DNA of 62,210 bases, taken from contig NZ_QNRE01000023.1 of NCBI RefSeq assembly GCF_003315035.1, forward strand, positions 1 through 62,210. Reading direction: 5' to 3'. Each line of letters begins with the position of its first letter. Position 1 is the first letter of the stretch. The stretch comes from Nocardia puris (GTDB lineage: Bacteria; Actinomycetota; Actinomycetes; Mycobacteriales; Mycobacteriaceae). Below are positions 1 to 8,703 of this stretch, piece by piece. The notes under the pieces are model-generated. The model was not told where the DNA came from and made no database searches. It saw nothing but the letters and a program-made list of their open reading frames with translations. The position numbers and the translations under genes were made by a program.

Positions 1-229
1 CCAAGTCACCCACCGTTCCAGCCACCGACTCCTGCGCCATCCCCACCGCACGACCGAACGTCCGCAACGACGACACCACCGTGTCCGAGAAATTGTCGCG
101 AACTACCCGCAACACTGGCGAGCCCGGCTTCTCGAACGGGGGAACCTCCGGCGTTTGCCCGGTGCCGCGGAAAGTTCCCACCAAAGCCTGCCGTCCTTCC
201 CGCCCGCTGAAATCTGTGACCCGAGCCAT
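1..229 (-). CDS. N-terminal part of a possible MlaE/YrbE-type ABC permease (partial)
   Basis: The reading frame starts at an ATG at 229 and runs off the left edge of the window, leaving 76 residues. The first 35 residues are polar. They are followed by a stretch containing RTFGRAVGMAQESV, which resembles the segment preceding the first membrane helix of MlaE/YrbE permeases of mce-type lipid importers. No transmembrane helix is reached before the edge, so the family call is tentative. It is divergent from the PucR-type regulator at 460, with about 230 bases between the two starts, so shared control is possible. Confidence 0.45.
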   Translation of the reverse strand, partial: MARVTDFSGREGRQALVGTFRGTGQTPEVPPFEKPGSPVLRVVRDNFSDTVVSSLRTFGRAVGMAQESVAGTVGDL

Positions 230-459
230 AGTCGAGCCGGTGTCCGAATCTATGCGCTCACCGGAGGACTGTCACTGCACGTCGGCAAGAAGATCACCCC
301 GGCCGATTAGTGCCCGAAGACTAACTCCCCGGTGCTACCGGATTGTGCACCACACGCGGGCGTCCCGTCCCCGATTTCGGGACACCGGCATCCTGCGTTA
401 CCGGCGCCGGGCGCGGCAGGCAATTTGCAGCAATCGGGGCGGGCGACCACAATGCCGCC

Positions 460-1713
460 ATGTTCGATCCCCAGCACCACCTCACGATCGACGCACCGAT
501 CATCGGCCGCATCCTCCCCCGGCTTCCCGACCTCCTGGACGCCTTGTTCGAGGCGGGCCTGGCGGCGGTCCCCGGCACAGAAGCGTTGCCCCAGGGGCAC
601 TTTCACGACGAGCTCATGCCGACCATCGTGCAGATGACCGCAGCGGTCCTCCGATCGATCGAGGAGCAGCGCTCGCTCACCGCCGAGGAGTTCGACGACG
701 TCGTCGGCGCCACGGTGCGGCAGCTCGCCGAAGACCGGATTCCGCTGAAGCTTCTGATCCGGTCGGTGTACGGCTGGTCGGTCCGGCTCTGGCAGGAGGC
801 GCGGACGGCGGCCGAACCCGAGGATCTGCCCGACCTCTTCGCGTTCTCCGACCGCTTGCTGGAAATCGCCACGCTCCTCACCATGGCGATGGCCGAGGCG
901 CACACGGAGGTGGAACGATCCATCTACGGCACCGAGCGCGAAGCCCGGCGCGCCCTGTGCGCGGCCCTGCTGAAGGGCGCCGACACCACCGAACTGGCGG
1001 CGCGCGCCGATATCACCGTGGCCGAGACCTACGACGTGCTCGCCCTGCGTATCGGCCGTTTCGACAAGACCGTTCCACTCGCCGTGAACGCCGTGACGCG
1101 CAAGCGAGTCCGGCTGGTGCAGCAGGCCCTGGACACCCTCGCCGGCACCACCGCGCTCAACACCTTCGACGGCAACAACGGGGTCGCGCTGCTGCCCGCC
1201 CTCGCGCCGTCGGCCCAGCACGCGCCGTATGCGAATCTCGCCGCCGATCTCGCCGCGAAAGTCGGCGCGGACGTCATCGTCATCGACGCGGGGACCGTGC
1301 CGTCCGCCGATCTCACCGCGGCCGCCGCCGAGGCCTCCGAGATCGGCGGGCTGGCCCAAGCTCTCTCGCGACCCACCGGTACCTACCTCCTCGACGACTT
1401 CATGCTCGAATACCAGCTGACGCGGCCCGGCCGGTCGCGGGATCGCTTGGCGCAGCGCATCATTCCGCTCGTCGCGCATCCGCATCTGATCGACGCGCTG
1501 GAAGCGCACATCAAGCACGGTTCCGACCGCAAGGCGGCCGCCGCCGAGGTGCATCTGCATCCGAACAGCTTCAGCTACCGGCTGCGCCGCATCGGTGAGC
1601 TCACCGGATTCGATCCGTCCGACCCCGGGGAATCGCGCCTGCTGGCGGCCGCGCTGACCGTCTACCGGCTCTATCCGCCTCAGACGGTGAGCGAGAACGA
1701 CGCGCCTTCCTGA
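460..1713 (+). CDS. PucR/CdaR-type transcriptional regulator
   Basis: This is a 417-aa protein. The C-terminal 60 residues contain a helix-turn-helix of the PucR/CdaR type (AAAEVHLHPNSFSYRLRRIG), which is the DNA-binding module of this family. The N-terminal half is helical and resembles the RsbT co-antagonist-like region found in actinobacterial members, with a GGDEF-like middle region. The reading frame is open further upstream to 343, but that extension is Arg/Gly-rich and unlike the family, so the ATG at 460 was chosen. Such regulators usually control adjacent catabolic or transport genes; here the divergent partial permease gene is the obvious candidate target (inference). Confidence 0.8.
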   Translation: MFDPQHHLTIDAPIIGRILPRLPDLLDALFEAGLAAVPGTEALPQGHFHDELMPTIVQMTAAVLRSIEEQRSLTAEEFDDVVGATVRQLAEDRIPLKLLIRSVYGWSVRLWQEARTAAEPEDLPDLFAFSDRLLEIATLLTMAMAEAHTEVERSIYGTEREARRALCAALLKGADTTELAARADITVAETYDVLALRIGRFDKTVPLAVNAVTRKRVRLVQQALDTLAGTTALNTFDGNNGVALLPALAPSAQHAPYANLAADLAAKVGADVIVIDAGTVPSADLTAAAAEASEIGGLAQALSRPTGTYLLDDFMLEYQLTRPGRSRDRLAQRIIPLVAHPHLIDALEAHIKHGSDRKAAAAEVHLHPNSFSYRLRRIGELTGFDPSDPGESRLLAAALTVYRLYPPQTVSENDAPS

Positions 1714-2355
1714 ACTCCTCGTTTGTTTCGGGAGACAAATCTCGAGGGCCCGTTTCTCCCACCGATGCAGTGACACCGACCCAGACGGTTGTCGATACTG
1801 AGCCTCGACCACAGCACCGCGGCGTGCGGCCGCGCCGGTGACACGGCCGCCGCGCACTGCGCGTAGCCACGCGAAAAGCACTGGGCCACAAGCGGATCAC
1901 CACACGCCGATGACGGCGTGCGGGCCACGCGGCGAGGTGACACCATACCGAGGAGCTGCCCGATGACGTCGCAGACCGCGCATTCGCCGCGCACGACGTC
2001 GCCGACGGCCTCCCGCGGCGGGCCCCACGCGCTCGGCGTTCACGCTTGGTGCGATCCGCTCGGAACGGCGGCAGTGCGCGCCAGCCGGGGGTGTCGCACC
2101 CGAGCCGCCCGCCGGCGCCGATCCGCACGGCTTCCAGCTCACCCCGATGTCGGGCGGCGAGATGCCCTGTCCCGACACGGAACTCACCGCCGACCGGCTC
2201 GCGGCGAGTTGCCTGCCATCACGGATGCCTGTACTCCACCCCGCGATCGTGCCGGAATCCGCCGAGATCGACCGCCTCCCACACCGAATCACTTGCCGGG
2301 CCACGAGCCCGCACCGCGTAACCGAGTTCAACCGACCATGAGGAGAACCCCTCGA
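1714..2355. other. Intergenic stretch without a recognisable gene
   Basis: About 640 bases lie between the PucR-type regulator and a 71-aa gene. Open frames exist on both strands, but they are Arg/Pro-rich and look like shadow translations of GC-rich DNA. I see no family resemblance and no clear RNA gene. The segment presumably holds the promoter of the 71-aa gene and its follower. Confidence 0.4.
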
Positions 2356-2571
2356 ATGAGTGATCCGAGAAGCGAGTTGCGGGCCGTGCTCGCCGAACCG
2401 CGCGAGATCATCGACCGCCTCAGCGATGAGGAGGCGACGACACTGCTCGCGTCGCTGCGGCGCGCGCAGACGCGGCAGCAGCAGAGCCTCGACAGCGCGA
2501 TCAACAGCGCGCTCGAGGTGTTGCCGCGCCTGGTGCGCATCCCCGCGCGCAAGATCCTGTTCGGGAGGTAG
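2356..2571 (+). CDS. Small helical protein of unknown function (71 aa)
   Basis: The start ATG at 2356 follows an AGGAG-type ribosome binding site at about 2341. The product is acidic at its N-terminus (EPREIIDRLSDEEA) and basic at its end (RIPARKILFGR), probably all helical. It is followed after only 5 bases by the 327-aa gene, so the two are almost certainly co-transcribed. I do not recognise the family. The upstream frame stays open to 1918, but that part looks non-coding. Confidence 0.65.
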   Translation: MSDPRSELRAVLAEPREIIDRLSDEEATTLLASLRRAQTRQQQSLDSAINSALEVLPRLVRIPARKILFGR

Positions 2572-2576
2572 GACCC

Positions 2577-3560
2577 ATGACCGATCTGCGCACCCGCGGG
2601 CAGCTGCGCATCCTCGCCCAGACCCTCGACGTGGCCCCGGAGGAGCTGGCGAGCCTCGAGCGCCTCGGGGCCCAGGACCTGCGCGAACTGCGCGAACGCA
2701 TCTCCGATCACCTCTTCGACGCGCACGCGGCCACCTTCGCCCGCGTCAGCAAACTCGCGCCGCTCGTGCCCAACGCGCTGGCCGCCAAGGTGGCGCTGAA
2801 GGCGATCCCGCCCGAGGTCGGCGGGCGCGCCGGCGGCGCCGTGGGACTGGACCACCCCGATCGCGCGGCGGGCCTGCTCGCCGAACTCACCGCCGAGTAC
2901 ATGGCCGACGCCGCGCCGTTCCTGGACCCCAGGGCCATCCCGGTGCTCGCGCCCCGGCTGCCCGCCGAGGTGCTGGTGCCCGGCGCGAACGAGCTGCTGC
3001 GTCGCAAGGAGTACACCACCGCGTCGCGTTTCGTGGAGTACGCCACCGACGAGCTGATCCGCGGTTTCGAGCGCGGCATCACCGACGACGTGGGCCTGCT
3101 GCACACCGCGGCGCTCACCCCGTCGACCGACCGGCTCAACGACATCGTCCGGGTGCTGCCCGAACAGCGCAGGCTCCGGATTGTCCGCGCCTCGCTCACC
3201 GGCTCCGACGACACCCTGGTCGCCGGCATCTCGGTGCTCTCCCGGCTGGAATCCCCCCTGGCCGAGGAGATCACCCGCGATTTCCTGTCCGATCTGGACG
3301 AGGCGGCCGTCGACCGCGTGCTGGCCGTCGCCGTGCGCGAGGGCGCGGTCGAGGAACTGCTCTCCGCCCTCTCGGCCGTCGACGACGCCCTGCTCCAGCC
3401 CCTCGCCGACGGCCTGTCCCGTGGCGGCGGCAACCTGGTCGGCGCGCTCCTCGACGGCGCGGAAAGCCCTGCGGCGCAACGAGTCCTGCGCGCGTTGGGC
3501 GACCGCCTGGACGACCCGACCCGCGAGCTGGTCGCCGAACGGACCGGCCCTGCCGAATGA
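2577..3560 (+). CDS. Conserved helical protein of unknown function (327 aa)
   Basis: The protein begins MTDLRTRGQLRIL and consists of repeated short helices with many Leu, Ala and acidic residues. Several segments of the form 'DELIRGFERG', 'LAEEITRDFLSDLDE' and 'VEELLSALSAVDDA' recall the helical repeats of MgtE-type N domains, but I cannot assign it. There is no signal peptide and no membrane segment, so it is predicted cytoplasmic. It follows the 71-aa gene directly and ends before the convergent toxin-antitoxin pair. Function unknown. Confidence 0.7.
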   Translation: MTDLRTRGQLRILAQTLDVAPEELASLERLGAQDLRELRERISDHLFDAHAATFARVSKLAPLVPNALAAKVALKAIPPEVGGRAGGAVGLDHPDRAAGLLAELTAEYMADAAPFLDPRAIPVLAPRLPAEVLVPGANELLRRKEYTTASRFVEYATDELIRGFERGITDDVGLLHTAALTPSTDRLNDIVRVLPEQRRLRIVRASLTGSDDTLVAGISVLSRLESPLAEEITRDFLSDLDEAAVDRVLAVAVREGAVEELLSALSAVDDALLQPLADGLSRGGGNLVGALLDGAESPAAQRVLRALGDRLDDPTRELVAERTGPAE

Positions 3561-3601
3561 GCGCAGCGGGTGGCGACCGATCGGCCGCCACCCGCCTCCG
3601 G

Positions 3602-3955
3602 CTAAGCCTCCATCACGGCGAAATCGCTGATCCACCGCCGAATGGCGCCCAGCGTCCGCGCATCGACCGTGCCGGCGATTCCGGCTATCCTGGCGGTGCT
3701 GATCGTCCGTGGCTGCTCGGTCATGGCGAAGGAAGCTTTCAACCCGACCGCCTCGCCGCGCAGCCGGACATGATGCGGCCACGCGCGATCGGTGGTGGTC
3801 ACCGGGACCACGATCACCAGATCGCGCACCGCTCGCAGATAGTCGGTGGTGGAGATGATCACCGCCGGCCGACGCCCCCTCTGCTCACGACCTTTGGTCG
3901 GCGAGAGATCGGTCCAGACGACATCACCCGGCCGGAACCGCGACGCGGCGCTCAC
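3602..3955 (-). CDS. mazF: MazF/PemK-family mRNA interferase toxin
   Basis: The 117-aa product has the MazF core: RPGDVVWTDLSPTKGREQ followed by RRPAVIIST, then a VPVTTT strand, as in ribosome-independent endoribonucleases. The GTG at 3955 overlaps the antitoxin stop codon as GTGA, the usual coupling of these pairs. The frame is open for 13 more codons to an ATG at 3994, but that extension lies inside the antitoxin gene and is Arg-rich, so the GTG was preferred. Expected role: cleavage of mRNA when the labile antitoxin is lost. The pair probably represses its own promoter through the antitoxin (family knowledge). Confidence 0.85.
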   Translation of the reverse strand: MSAASRFRPGDVVWTDLSPTKGREQRGRRPAVIISTTDYLRAVRDLVIVVPVTTTDRAWPHHVRLRGEAVGLKASFAMTEQPRTISTARIAGIAGTVDARTLGAIRRWISDFAVMEA

Positions 3956-4191
3956 TCGGCGTCGTCCAGTCCGTCTTCGAGCGCTCCGTCCCACGCCGCG
4001 ACTTCATCGGCGTACTCCGTATCCGCCGCCGCGTACGCGGCGGCGACGGCGGCGAATCGCATCCGGCGATCATGCTCGTCGAGCAGATTGGCGATGGTCT
4101 GCGAGACGGTCCGCCCCTCCGCTTGCGCCAGCGCGCTCACCCGCTCACGCACCGCCTGCTCCACCTTCATGGATGACATCGCGGAACTCAT
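3952..4191 (-). CDS. Antitoxin partner of the MazF-like toxin
   Basis: A 79-aa protein beginning MSSAMSSMKVEQAVRERV. The start at 4191 is fixed by a strong AGGAGG six bases upstream; longer frames to 4293 lack this. The N-terminal part (KVEQAVRERVSALAQAEGRTVSQTI) looks like a ribbon-helix-helix-type DNA-binding domain, and the acidic C-terminus (DEVAAWDGALEDGLDDAE) fits a toxin-neutralising tail. It is translationally coupled to the toxin. The antitoxin class is inferred from position and shape, not from a close match. Confidence 0.75.
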   Translation of the reverse strand: MSSAMSSMKVEQAVRERVSALAQAEGRTVSQTIANLLDEHDRRMRFAAVAAAYAAADTEYADEVAAWDGALEDGLDDAE

Positions 4192-4435
4192 GGCACACCT
4201 CCTGGACTGGATACACCAAGGATACCCAAGAGTCATACCCACGTGGATACCCGAAGTGGTAGCTCCGGGCCGCGGCCAGTGGACGGCGGCCAAGTCGTCC
4301 GGCGGTTCACCCGCGCGCCGCGCCCCTCGCCCGGGCGCCGCTCGACATCACACCGAAAGAGGGCGTCGGTGCATGCCGATCGGTTCGATTTGTCCTACTC
4401 TCGGTGGCGTCGGCATCCGCTACAGAAGAGAGATC

Positions 4436-4525
4436 ATGAAACGCGCCTCGCGCAAACACCGAAAACCCTGCCCGCCCCCGGATGATCCCCCTCCGCGATC
4501 TGCCCACCGGGTGATGTCGCGGTGA
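4436..4525 (+). CDS. Possible 29-aa basic leader peptide overlapping the CNNM gene start
   Basis: An ATG at 4436 preceded by GAAGAGAG opens a 29-codon frame rich in Arg, Lys and Pro. Its TGA overlaps the GTG start of the CNNM gene at 4522 (GGTGA). The overlap and the purine-rich site would allow translational coupling. The peptide has no recognisable family and may be chance. The rest of the 330-base gap between the antitoxin and the CNNM gene shows nothing else. Confidence 0.3.
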   Translation: MKRASRKHRKPCPPPDDPPPRSAHRVMSR

Positions 4526-5871
4526 CCGTGGTGAGCATCCTCCTCGGCATCGTGGTCGTGCTTCTCATCACGGCCCTGACCGGATACTTCGTCGCTCAAG
4601 AATTCGCCTATATGGCGGTGGACCGATCCCGGCTCAAAGCCAGAGCCGAAGCGGGCGACAGCGCCTCGGCGCGCGCCCTGACCGTCACTCGCCGCACCTC
4701 CTTCATGCTGTCCGGCGCCCAACTGGGCATCACCGTCACCGGCCTGCTCGTCGGCTACGTCGCCGAGCCGCTCATCGGCCGCGGATTCGGTGAGCTGCTC
4801 GGCGGGGTGGGCATCCCGACCGCCGTCGGCGTCGGGATCGGTGCGGTTCTGGCCATCGCCTTCTCCACCATCGTCCAGATGCTGTTCGGCGAGCTGTTCC
4901 CCAAGAACCTCGCCATCGCCAGGCCCGAACCGGTGGCCCGCTGGCTGGCCATGTCCACCACCGTCTACCTGCGCCTGTTCGGCTGGCTGATCTGGCTGTT
5001 CGACCAGTCCTCCAATGCGCTGCTACGCCTGCTGCGCATCGAGCCGGTCCACGACGTCGAGCACTCGGCCACGCCGCGTGACCTCGAGCACATCGTGGCC
5101 GCCTCGCGTGACGCGGGCGAGCTGCCGCCGGAGCTGTCCACCCTGCTGGACCGGATCCTGGACTTCCCGACCGTCACGGCCGAGCACGCCATGATCCCCC
5201 GCGCCCGCGTCGACACCGTGCACGTCGACGAGCCGGTGGCCGACGTACTGGTGCGCATGAGCACCGGGCATACCCGCTATCCGGTGGTCGGCGCCTCCAG
5301 CGACGACCTGCGCGGCGTGATCCACCTGCACGACCTGCTGGGTGGACCGGCCACGGGCACGGCGGGCGACCGCGCGCGGCCCGCGGTGCTGGTGCCGGAG
5401 TCGGTGCCGCTCACCCAGGTGGTCACCGAACTGGGCGCCGCCAAGGAGGAGATGGCCTTGGTGGTGGACGAGTACGGCGGGTTCGCCGGCGTCGTCACCA
5501 TCGAGGACATCGCCGAGGAACTGGTCGGCGAGATCGACGACGAGCACGACACCGGCACCGAGTCCCCGATCGTGGAGGCCGGGGACGGCTGGCTCGTCGC
5601 GGGCGACCTGCACCTCGACGAGGTGGAGCGCCTGCTCGACCTGGCGCTGCCCGAGGGCGACTACGAGACCATCGCGGGCCTGGTCATCGCCGCGTCGGGC
5701 AGCCTGCCCGAGGTCGGCGAACGTGTCGAGATCCCGCTGCCGCCCAATGGCCACGAATTCCTCACCGACGAACCGCCGCCACGGCGCACGGTGATCGCGG
5801 AGGTCAGAGCGGTCGACAAGTACGTGCCGTCCTCGGTACTGCTGACCGTGCGGGAGGTCGACGATGAGTAA
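4522..5871 (+). CDS. CNNM/CBS-domain membrane protein, CorC/HlyC type
   Basis: This 449-aa protein starts at GTG 4522 with a hydrophobic helix (VVSILLGIVVVLLITALTG). Residues 1-190 form the DUF21/CNNM membrane domain with several helices. About 200-325 hold a pair of CBS domains (PRARVDTVHVDEPVADVLV and VVDEYGGFAGVVTIEDI), and about 350-440 match the CorC/HlyC C-terminal domain. The family is linked to Mg2+/Co2+ efflux or membrane-damage resistance; substrate not visible here. It overlaps the next gene, a related protein, by 8 bases, so the two form an operon and may hetero-oligomerise. Confidence 0.9.
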   Translation: MTVVSILLGIVVVLLITALTGYFVAQEFAYMAVDRSRLKARAEAGDSASARALTVTRRTSFMLSGAQLGITVTGLLVGYVAEPLIGRGFGELLGGVGIPTAVGVGIGAVLAIAFSTIVQMLFGELFPKNLAIARPEPVARWLAMSTTVYLRLFGWLIWLFDQSSNALLRLLRIEPVHDVEHSATPRDLEHIVAASRDAGELPPELSTLLDRILDFPTVTAEHAMIPRARVDTVHVDEPVADVLVRMSTGHTRYPVVGASSDDLRGVIHLHDLLGGPATGTAGDRARPAVLVPESVPLTQVVTELGAAKEEMALVVDEYGGFAGVVTIEDIAEELVGEIDDEHDTGTESPIVEAGDGWLVAGDLHLDEVERLLDLALPEGDYETIAGLVIAASGSLPEVGERVEIPLPPNGHEFLTDEPPPRRTVIAEVRAVDKYVPSSVLLTVREVDDE

Positions 5872-6892
5872 TCCCGTCGTCATCGTCGTAGTCACGATCG
5901 GTTTGATCGCGTCCAGCGCGTTCTTCGTCGCGGTGGAGTTCGCCCTCATCGCCGCCCGCAAGCACCGGCTCGAGGACGCCGCGGCTACCAGCCGTTCGGC
6001 CCGGGCGGCATTGCGCAGTTCCACGGAGCTGTCCGTGCTGCTGGCCGGCTCGCAGCTGGGCATCACGGTGTGCACGCTAGCGCTCGGCGCGATCACGAAA
6101 CCGGCGGTGCACCACTGGCTGACACCTCTGTTCGAGACGTGGGGCGCGCCGCTGTGGGCGGCCGATGTGGCCGGATTCGTGCTGGCGCTGATCATCGTGA
6201 CGTTCCTGCACTTGGTGGTCGGCGAGATGGCACCGAAATCGTGGGCGATCGCGCATCCGGAGAAGTCGGCCACGCTGCTGGCGATCCCGATGCGGGCGTT
6301 CATGTGGTTCACCCGTCCGCTGCTGGTCGCGTTGAACCACGCGGCGAACTGGTGCCTGGTGAAGGTGGGCGTCACCCCGGTGAACGAGGTCGAGTCCGGT
6401 CAGGACCCGGCCGCGCTGCGCCACCTGGTGGAGCATTCCGCGACCGCGGGCACGCTCGACGAGCGTTACCACGGCAACCTCACCAGCGCGCTGGAATTGG
6501 AGCAGCTCACGGTGGGCGATATCGCGCGGGCCGACACCACGCCGAGCGCGGTCACCCCGAGCGCCACCGCCGAGGACATCCAGACGGCGTCGCGCACCAC
6601 CGGCCACCTGCGCCTGCTGGTGCGTGACGGCGCGGCGATCCGCGGCTTCGTGCACGTGCGCGACAGCCTCACGGCCGCGCCGGGCACCACCGCCGTCGAC
6701 CTGCTGCGTCCGGTGACCACCCTCACCGCGACGACGCCGGTCTACGAGGCGCTGCGCACCATGCGGGAGACCCGCAACCATCTCGCCGTCGTCACCACCG
6801 ACGCGGGCGAGCTGGTCGGTCTGCTCACCATCACCGACGTCCTGCAGCGCCTGCTGCCGATGGCGTCGGATCAGGAGGCCGTCGGCGGCTGA
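5864..6892 (+). CDS. CNNM/CBS-domain membrane protein lacking the CorC/HlyC domain
   Basis: A 342-aa paralogue of the upstream gene. Residues 1-180 form the DUF21/CNNM membrane domain (VVIVVVTIGLIASSAFFVAVEF at the N-terminus), and about 200-335 hold two CBS motifs ending ELVGLLTITDVLQRLLP. The C-terminal CorC/HlyC domain of the first gene is missing. The start ATG lies inside the end of the first gene. Such unequal tandem pairs are common in actinobacteria. A GC-rich hairpin follows the stop. Confidence 0.88.
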   Translation: MSNPVVIVVVTIGLIASSAFFVAVEFALIAARKHRLEDAAATSRSARAALRSSTELSVLLAGSQLGITVCTLALGAITKPAVHHWLTPLFETWGAPLWAADVAGFVLALIIVTFLHLVVGEMAPKSWAIAHPEKSATLLAIPMRAFMWFTRPLLVALNHAANWCLVKVGVTPVNEVESGQDPAALRHLVEHSATAGTLDERYHGNLTSALELEQLTVGDIARADTTPSAVTPSATAEDIQTASRTTGHLRLLVRDGAAIRGFVHVRDSLTAAPGTTAVDLLRPVTTLTATTPVYEALRTMRETRNHLAVVTTDAGELVGLLTITDVLQRLLPMASDQEAVGG

Positions 6893-6915
6893 GTGCCGCC
6901 GCGCGACAACCGCAA

Positions 6916-6955
6916 GCCGGCGCCCGGTTCCTCGCTCGAGGGGCCGGGCGCCGGC
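6916..6955. terminator. GC-rich inverted repeat after the CNNM operon
   Basis: Perfect 12-base arms GCCGGCGCCCGG and CCGGGCGCCGGC enclose a 16-base loop, 23 bases after the second CNNM stop codon. There is no clear T-run. It lies between the end of the CNNM operon and the end of the convergent TetR gene, so it could stop transcription from both sides. Confidence 0.55.
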
Positions 6956-7111
6956 GCGTTGCCGGCTCGAATGCCGGGGCGGTCACCCGGCACACACGCC
7001 GACGCGTTCACCGGCACGCACACCGACGTGGTCGCCGGCTCGCACGCTGGGTGCGGGCACCCGGTCGATCGCGGAATCGCTTCGGTCCGCCCGCGTTCGA
7101 CACGGCCGGTA

Positions 7112-7723
7112 TCAGCGGCTGAGGATGGGCACCAGGTAGGTGCGGGCGAAGGAGTCGAGCCGTTCGGCGGAGTCCAGGTCGATCGCGCCCACGGGTTGCA
7201 CGATGAGGGAATGCACTACGCGGCAAGCGATTTCGACACGATCGGTGAGATCGGGGTGGTCGGGGCACAGGCCGCGTTCGACCGCGCGACGCAGGATCGC
7301 GACGGTCGTGGTGACCGACATCAGGAAGGGCGGTCCGCCCTCGGTGGTCACCTGCCCGAGCAACCGTTCCGGCTCGAGGGCGAGCAGGCGCTCGATCAGC
7401 GGGTGCGTGCGCCAGCGCGTGATCACGGTGACGAACACGTCCGCGACGATGTCGTCGAGGGTTTCGTGCCGTTCGGGGATCTCGTCGAGTTCGGTGAGCA
7501 ACCGCCGCACCTCGCGCGCGGTCACGGCGCGCACCACGTCATCGCGGGAACCGATGCGCCGGTAGACCGTCACGCGATCGACCCCGGCCCGGCGCGCGAT
7601 GTCCTCGATCGTCGACTTCTTCACGCCCACCCGCTCGAACTGCGCCAGCGCCCCGTCGAGAATGCGCTCCTCGATGGTGTCGGCGGCGGACACATCGGGC
7701 GAGGTCTCGGCGGGGGAAGGCAC
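7112..7723 (-). CDS. TetR-family transcriptional regulator
   Basis: This 203-aa protein has an N-terminal TetR helix-turn-helix at about residues 16-62 (KSTIEDIARRAGVDRVTVYR). It is followed by an all-helical ligand/dimer domain. It is transcribed away from the monooxygenase operon that starts at 7822, and a palindrome in the 98-base divergent gap overlaps the operon promoter. It is therefore the likely repressor of that operon. The ligand is unknown. Confidence 0.88.
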   Translation of the reverse strand: MPSPAETSPDVSAADTIEERILDGALAQFERVGVKKSTIEDIARRAGVDRVTVYRRIGSRDDVVRAVTAREVRRLLTELDEIPERHETLDDIVADVFVTVITRWRTHPLIERLLALEPERLLGQVTTEGGPPFLMSVTTTVAILRRAVERGLCPDHPDLTDRVEIACRVVHSLIVQPVGAIDLDSAERLDSFARTYLVPILSR

Positions 7724-7779
7724 GGCTCAACGGTAACAGTAGCCGAGGCTTCTGCAACAAACACGAATGATTTGTGGCT

Positions 7780-7815
7780 GCAACATTGCCATGAAATATG
7801 TTGCTTTGTTAGCGT
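7780..7815 (+). promoter_or_regulatory. Promoter with overlapping TetR-type operator and leaderless start
   Basis: The inverted repeat GCAACAT-N11-ATGTTGC (7780-7804) overlaps a promoter-like pair TTGCCA (7786-7791) and TAGCGT (7810-7815), spaced 18 bases. The start codon of the hydrolase gene lies exactly where transcription would begin (7822, six bases after the -10), so the message is predicted to be leaderless. Binding of the divergent TetR protein here would block the promoter. Confidence 0.55.
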
Positions 7816-7821
7816 AGATCC

Positions 7822-8703
7822 ATGGCTGACGACAGCGCGACGAGGCGCTCCTATCAGGACGAAGCCCACGCCATCCACGCGCGTGACGTCCACTTCGACT
7901 TCTCCACGGTCCCCCTGCACTACATCCCCGGCGAGGTGCTCGCGACGCACGTCACCAACGTGATGCACCTGGTGCTGCCGGAGGGCGAACGTGCCATGGC
8001 GGCCTGTCTGGCCGAGGCGATGCCGCTCATCGAGGACGAGCGCCTGCGCGAGGAGGTGGCCGGGTTCATCGGCCAGGAATCCATGCACGCGAGCAGTCAC
8101 GAGGGTGCGCGCGACCATCTCCAGTCGCTCGGCCTCGATGTCGCCTCGTTCGTGGCGAAGGTGGCCTGGCTGGCCGACAACGTGCTCGGCGATCACGGTC
8201 TCAGCGGCGCCGCCAAACGGGAGTGGCTGAAGGAACGGCTCGGGTTGTTCGCGGGCATGGAGCATTTCACCGCCGTGATCGGCGAGTGGCTGCTCGAAGC
8301 CGACGCACTGCCGCGCGCCGGGATGCACCCCACCATGCTCGACTTGGTGCGCTGGCACGGGGCCGAGGAGGTCGAGCACCGCAGCGTGGTGTTCGACGCC
8401 TACATGTACGTCGACGGGGGCTACGCGCGCCGCGCCCGCACCGGGCTGCTCGCGAGCGGACTTCTGTTGCCGCTCTTCGTGATATCGACGGCATACCTGT
8501 ATCGCAAGGACCCGAGCCCGGCGAAGGGGAAGAACTGGCTGTACCAGTTCGCCAGCGCCACGGTGCGCGGGGTGATCCCGAGTTTCACCACGTTCTTCAC
8601 CGAGATGCCGCGCTACCTGCGCCCGGGATTCCATCCGTCGCAACTGGGTTCGATGGACAACGCCCTGCGCTACCTCGCGCATTCACCGGCGGCGCGGGCA
8701 TGA
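7822..8703 (+). CDS. PF10118-type putative metal-dependent hydrolase
   Basis: A 293-aa helical protein with the histidine/glutamate pattern of this family: FIGQESMHASSHEG near residue 92, GMEHFTAVIGEW near 145 and WHGAEEVEHRSVVFD near 178. The E/H-rich helices suggest a di-iron or other metal centre, so 'hydrolase' may be a misnomer. A hydrophobic stretch near residues 210-228 could contact membrane. It is the first gene of the operon; its stop overlaps the reductase start as ATGA. The context (ferredoxin reductase next door) suggests an electron-dependent oxygenase or desaturase-like reaction on a lipid or steroid (inference). Confidence 0.82.
   Translation: MADDSATRRSYQDEAHAIHARDVHFDFSTVPLHYIPGEVLATHVTNVMHLVLPEGERAMAACLAEAMPLIEDERLREEVAGFIGQESMHASSHEGARDHLQSLGLDVASFVAKVAWLADNVLGDHGLSGAAKREWLKERLGLFAGMEHFTAVIGEWLLEADALPRAGMHPTMLDLVRWHGAEEVEHRSVVFDAYMYVDGGYARRARTGLLASGLLLPLFVISTAYLYRKDPSPAKGKNWLYQFASATVRGVIPSFTTFFTEMPRYLRPGFHPSQLGSMDNALRYLAHSPAARA

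Noticed and set aside
81..1598. 505-aa plus-strand frame at the left end
   Set aside because: It overlaps the PucR-type gene in another frame and reads Arg/Pro/Gly-rich without family resemblance; typical GC-rich shadow.
2360..4525. 721-aa plus-strand frame
   Set aside because: It crosses the 327-aa gene and the toxin-antitoxin pair with Arg-rich shadow sequence; only its last 29 codons were kept as a possible leader.
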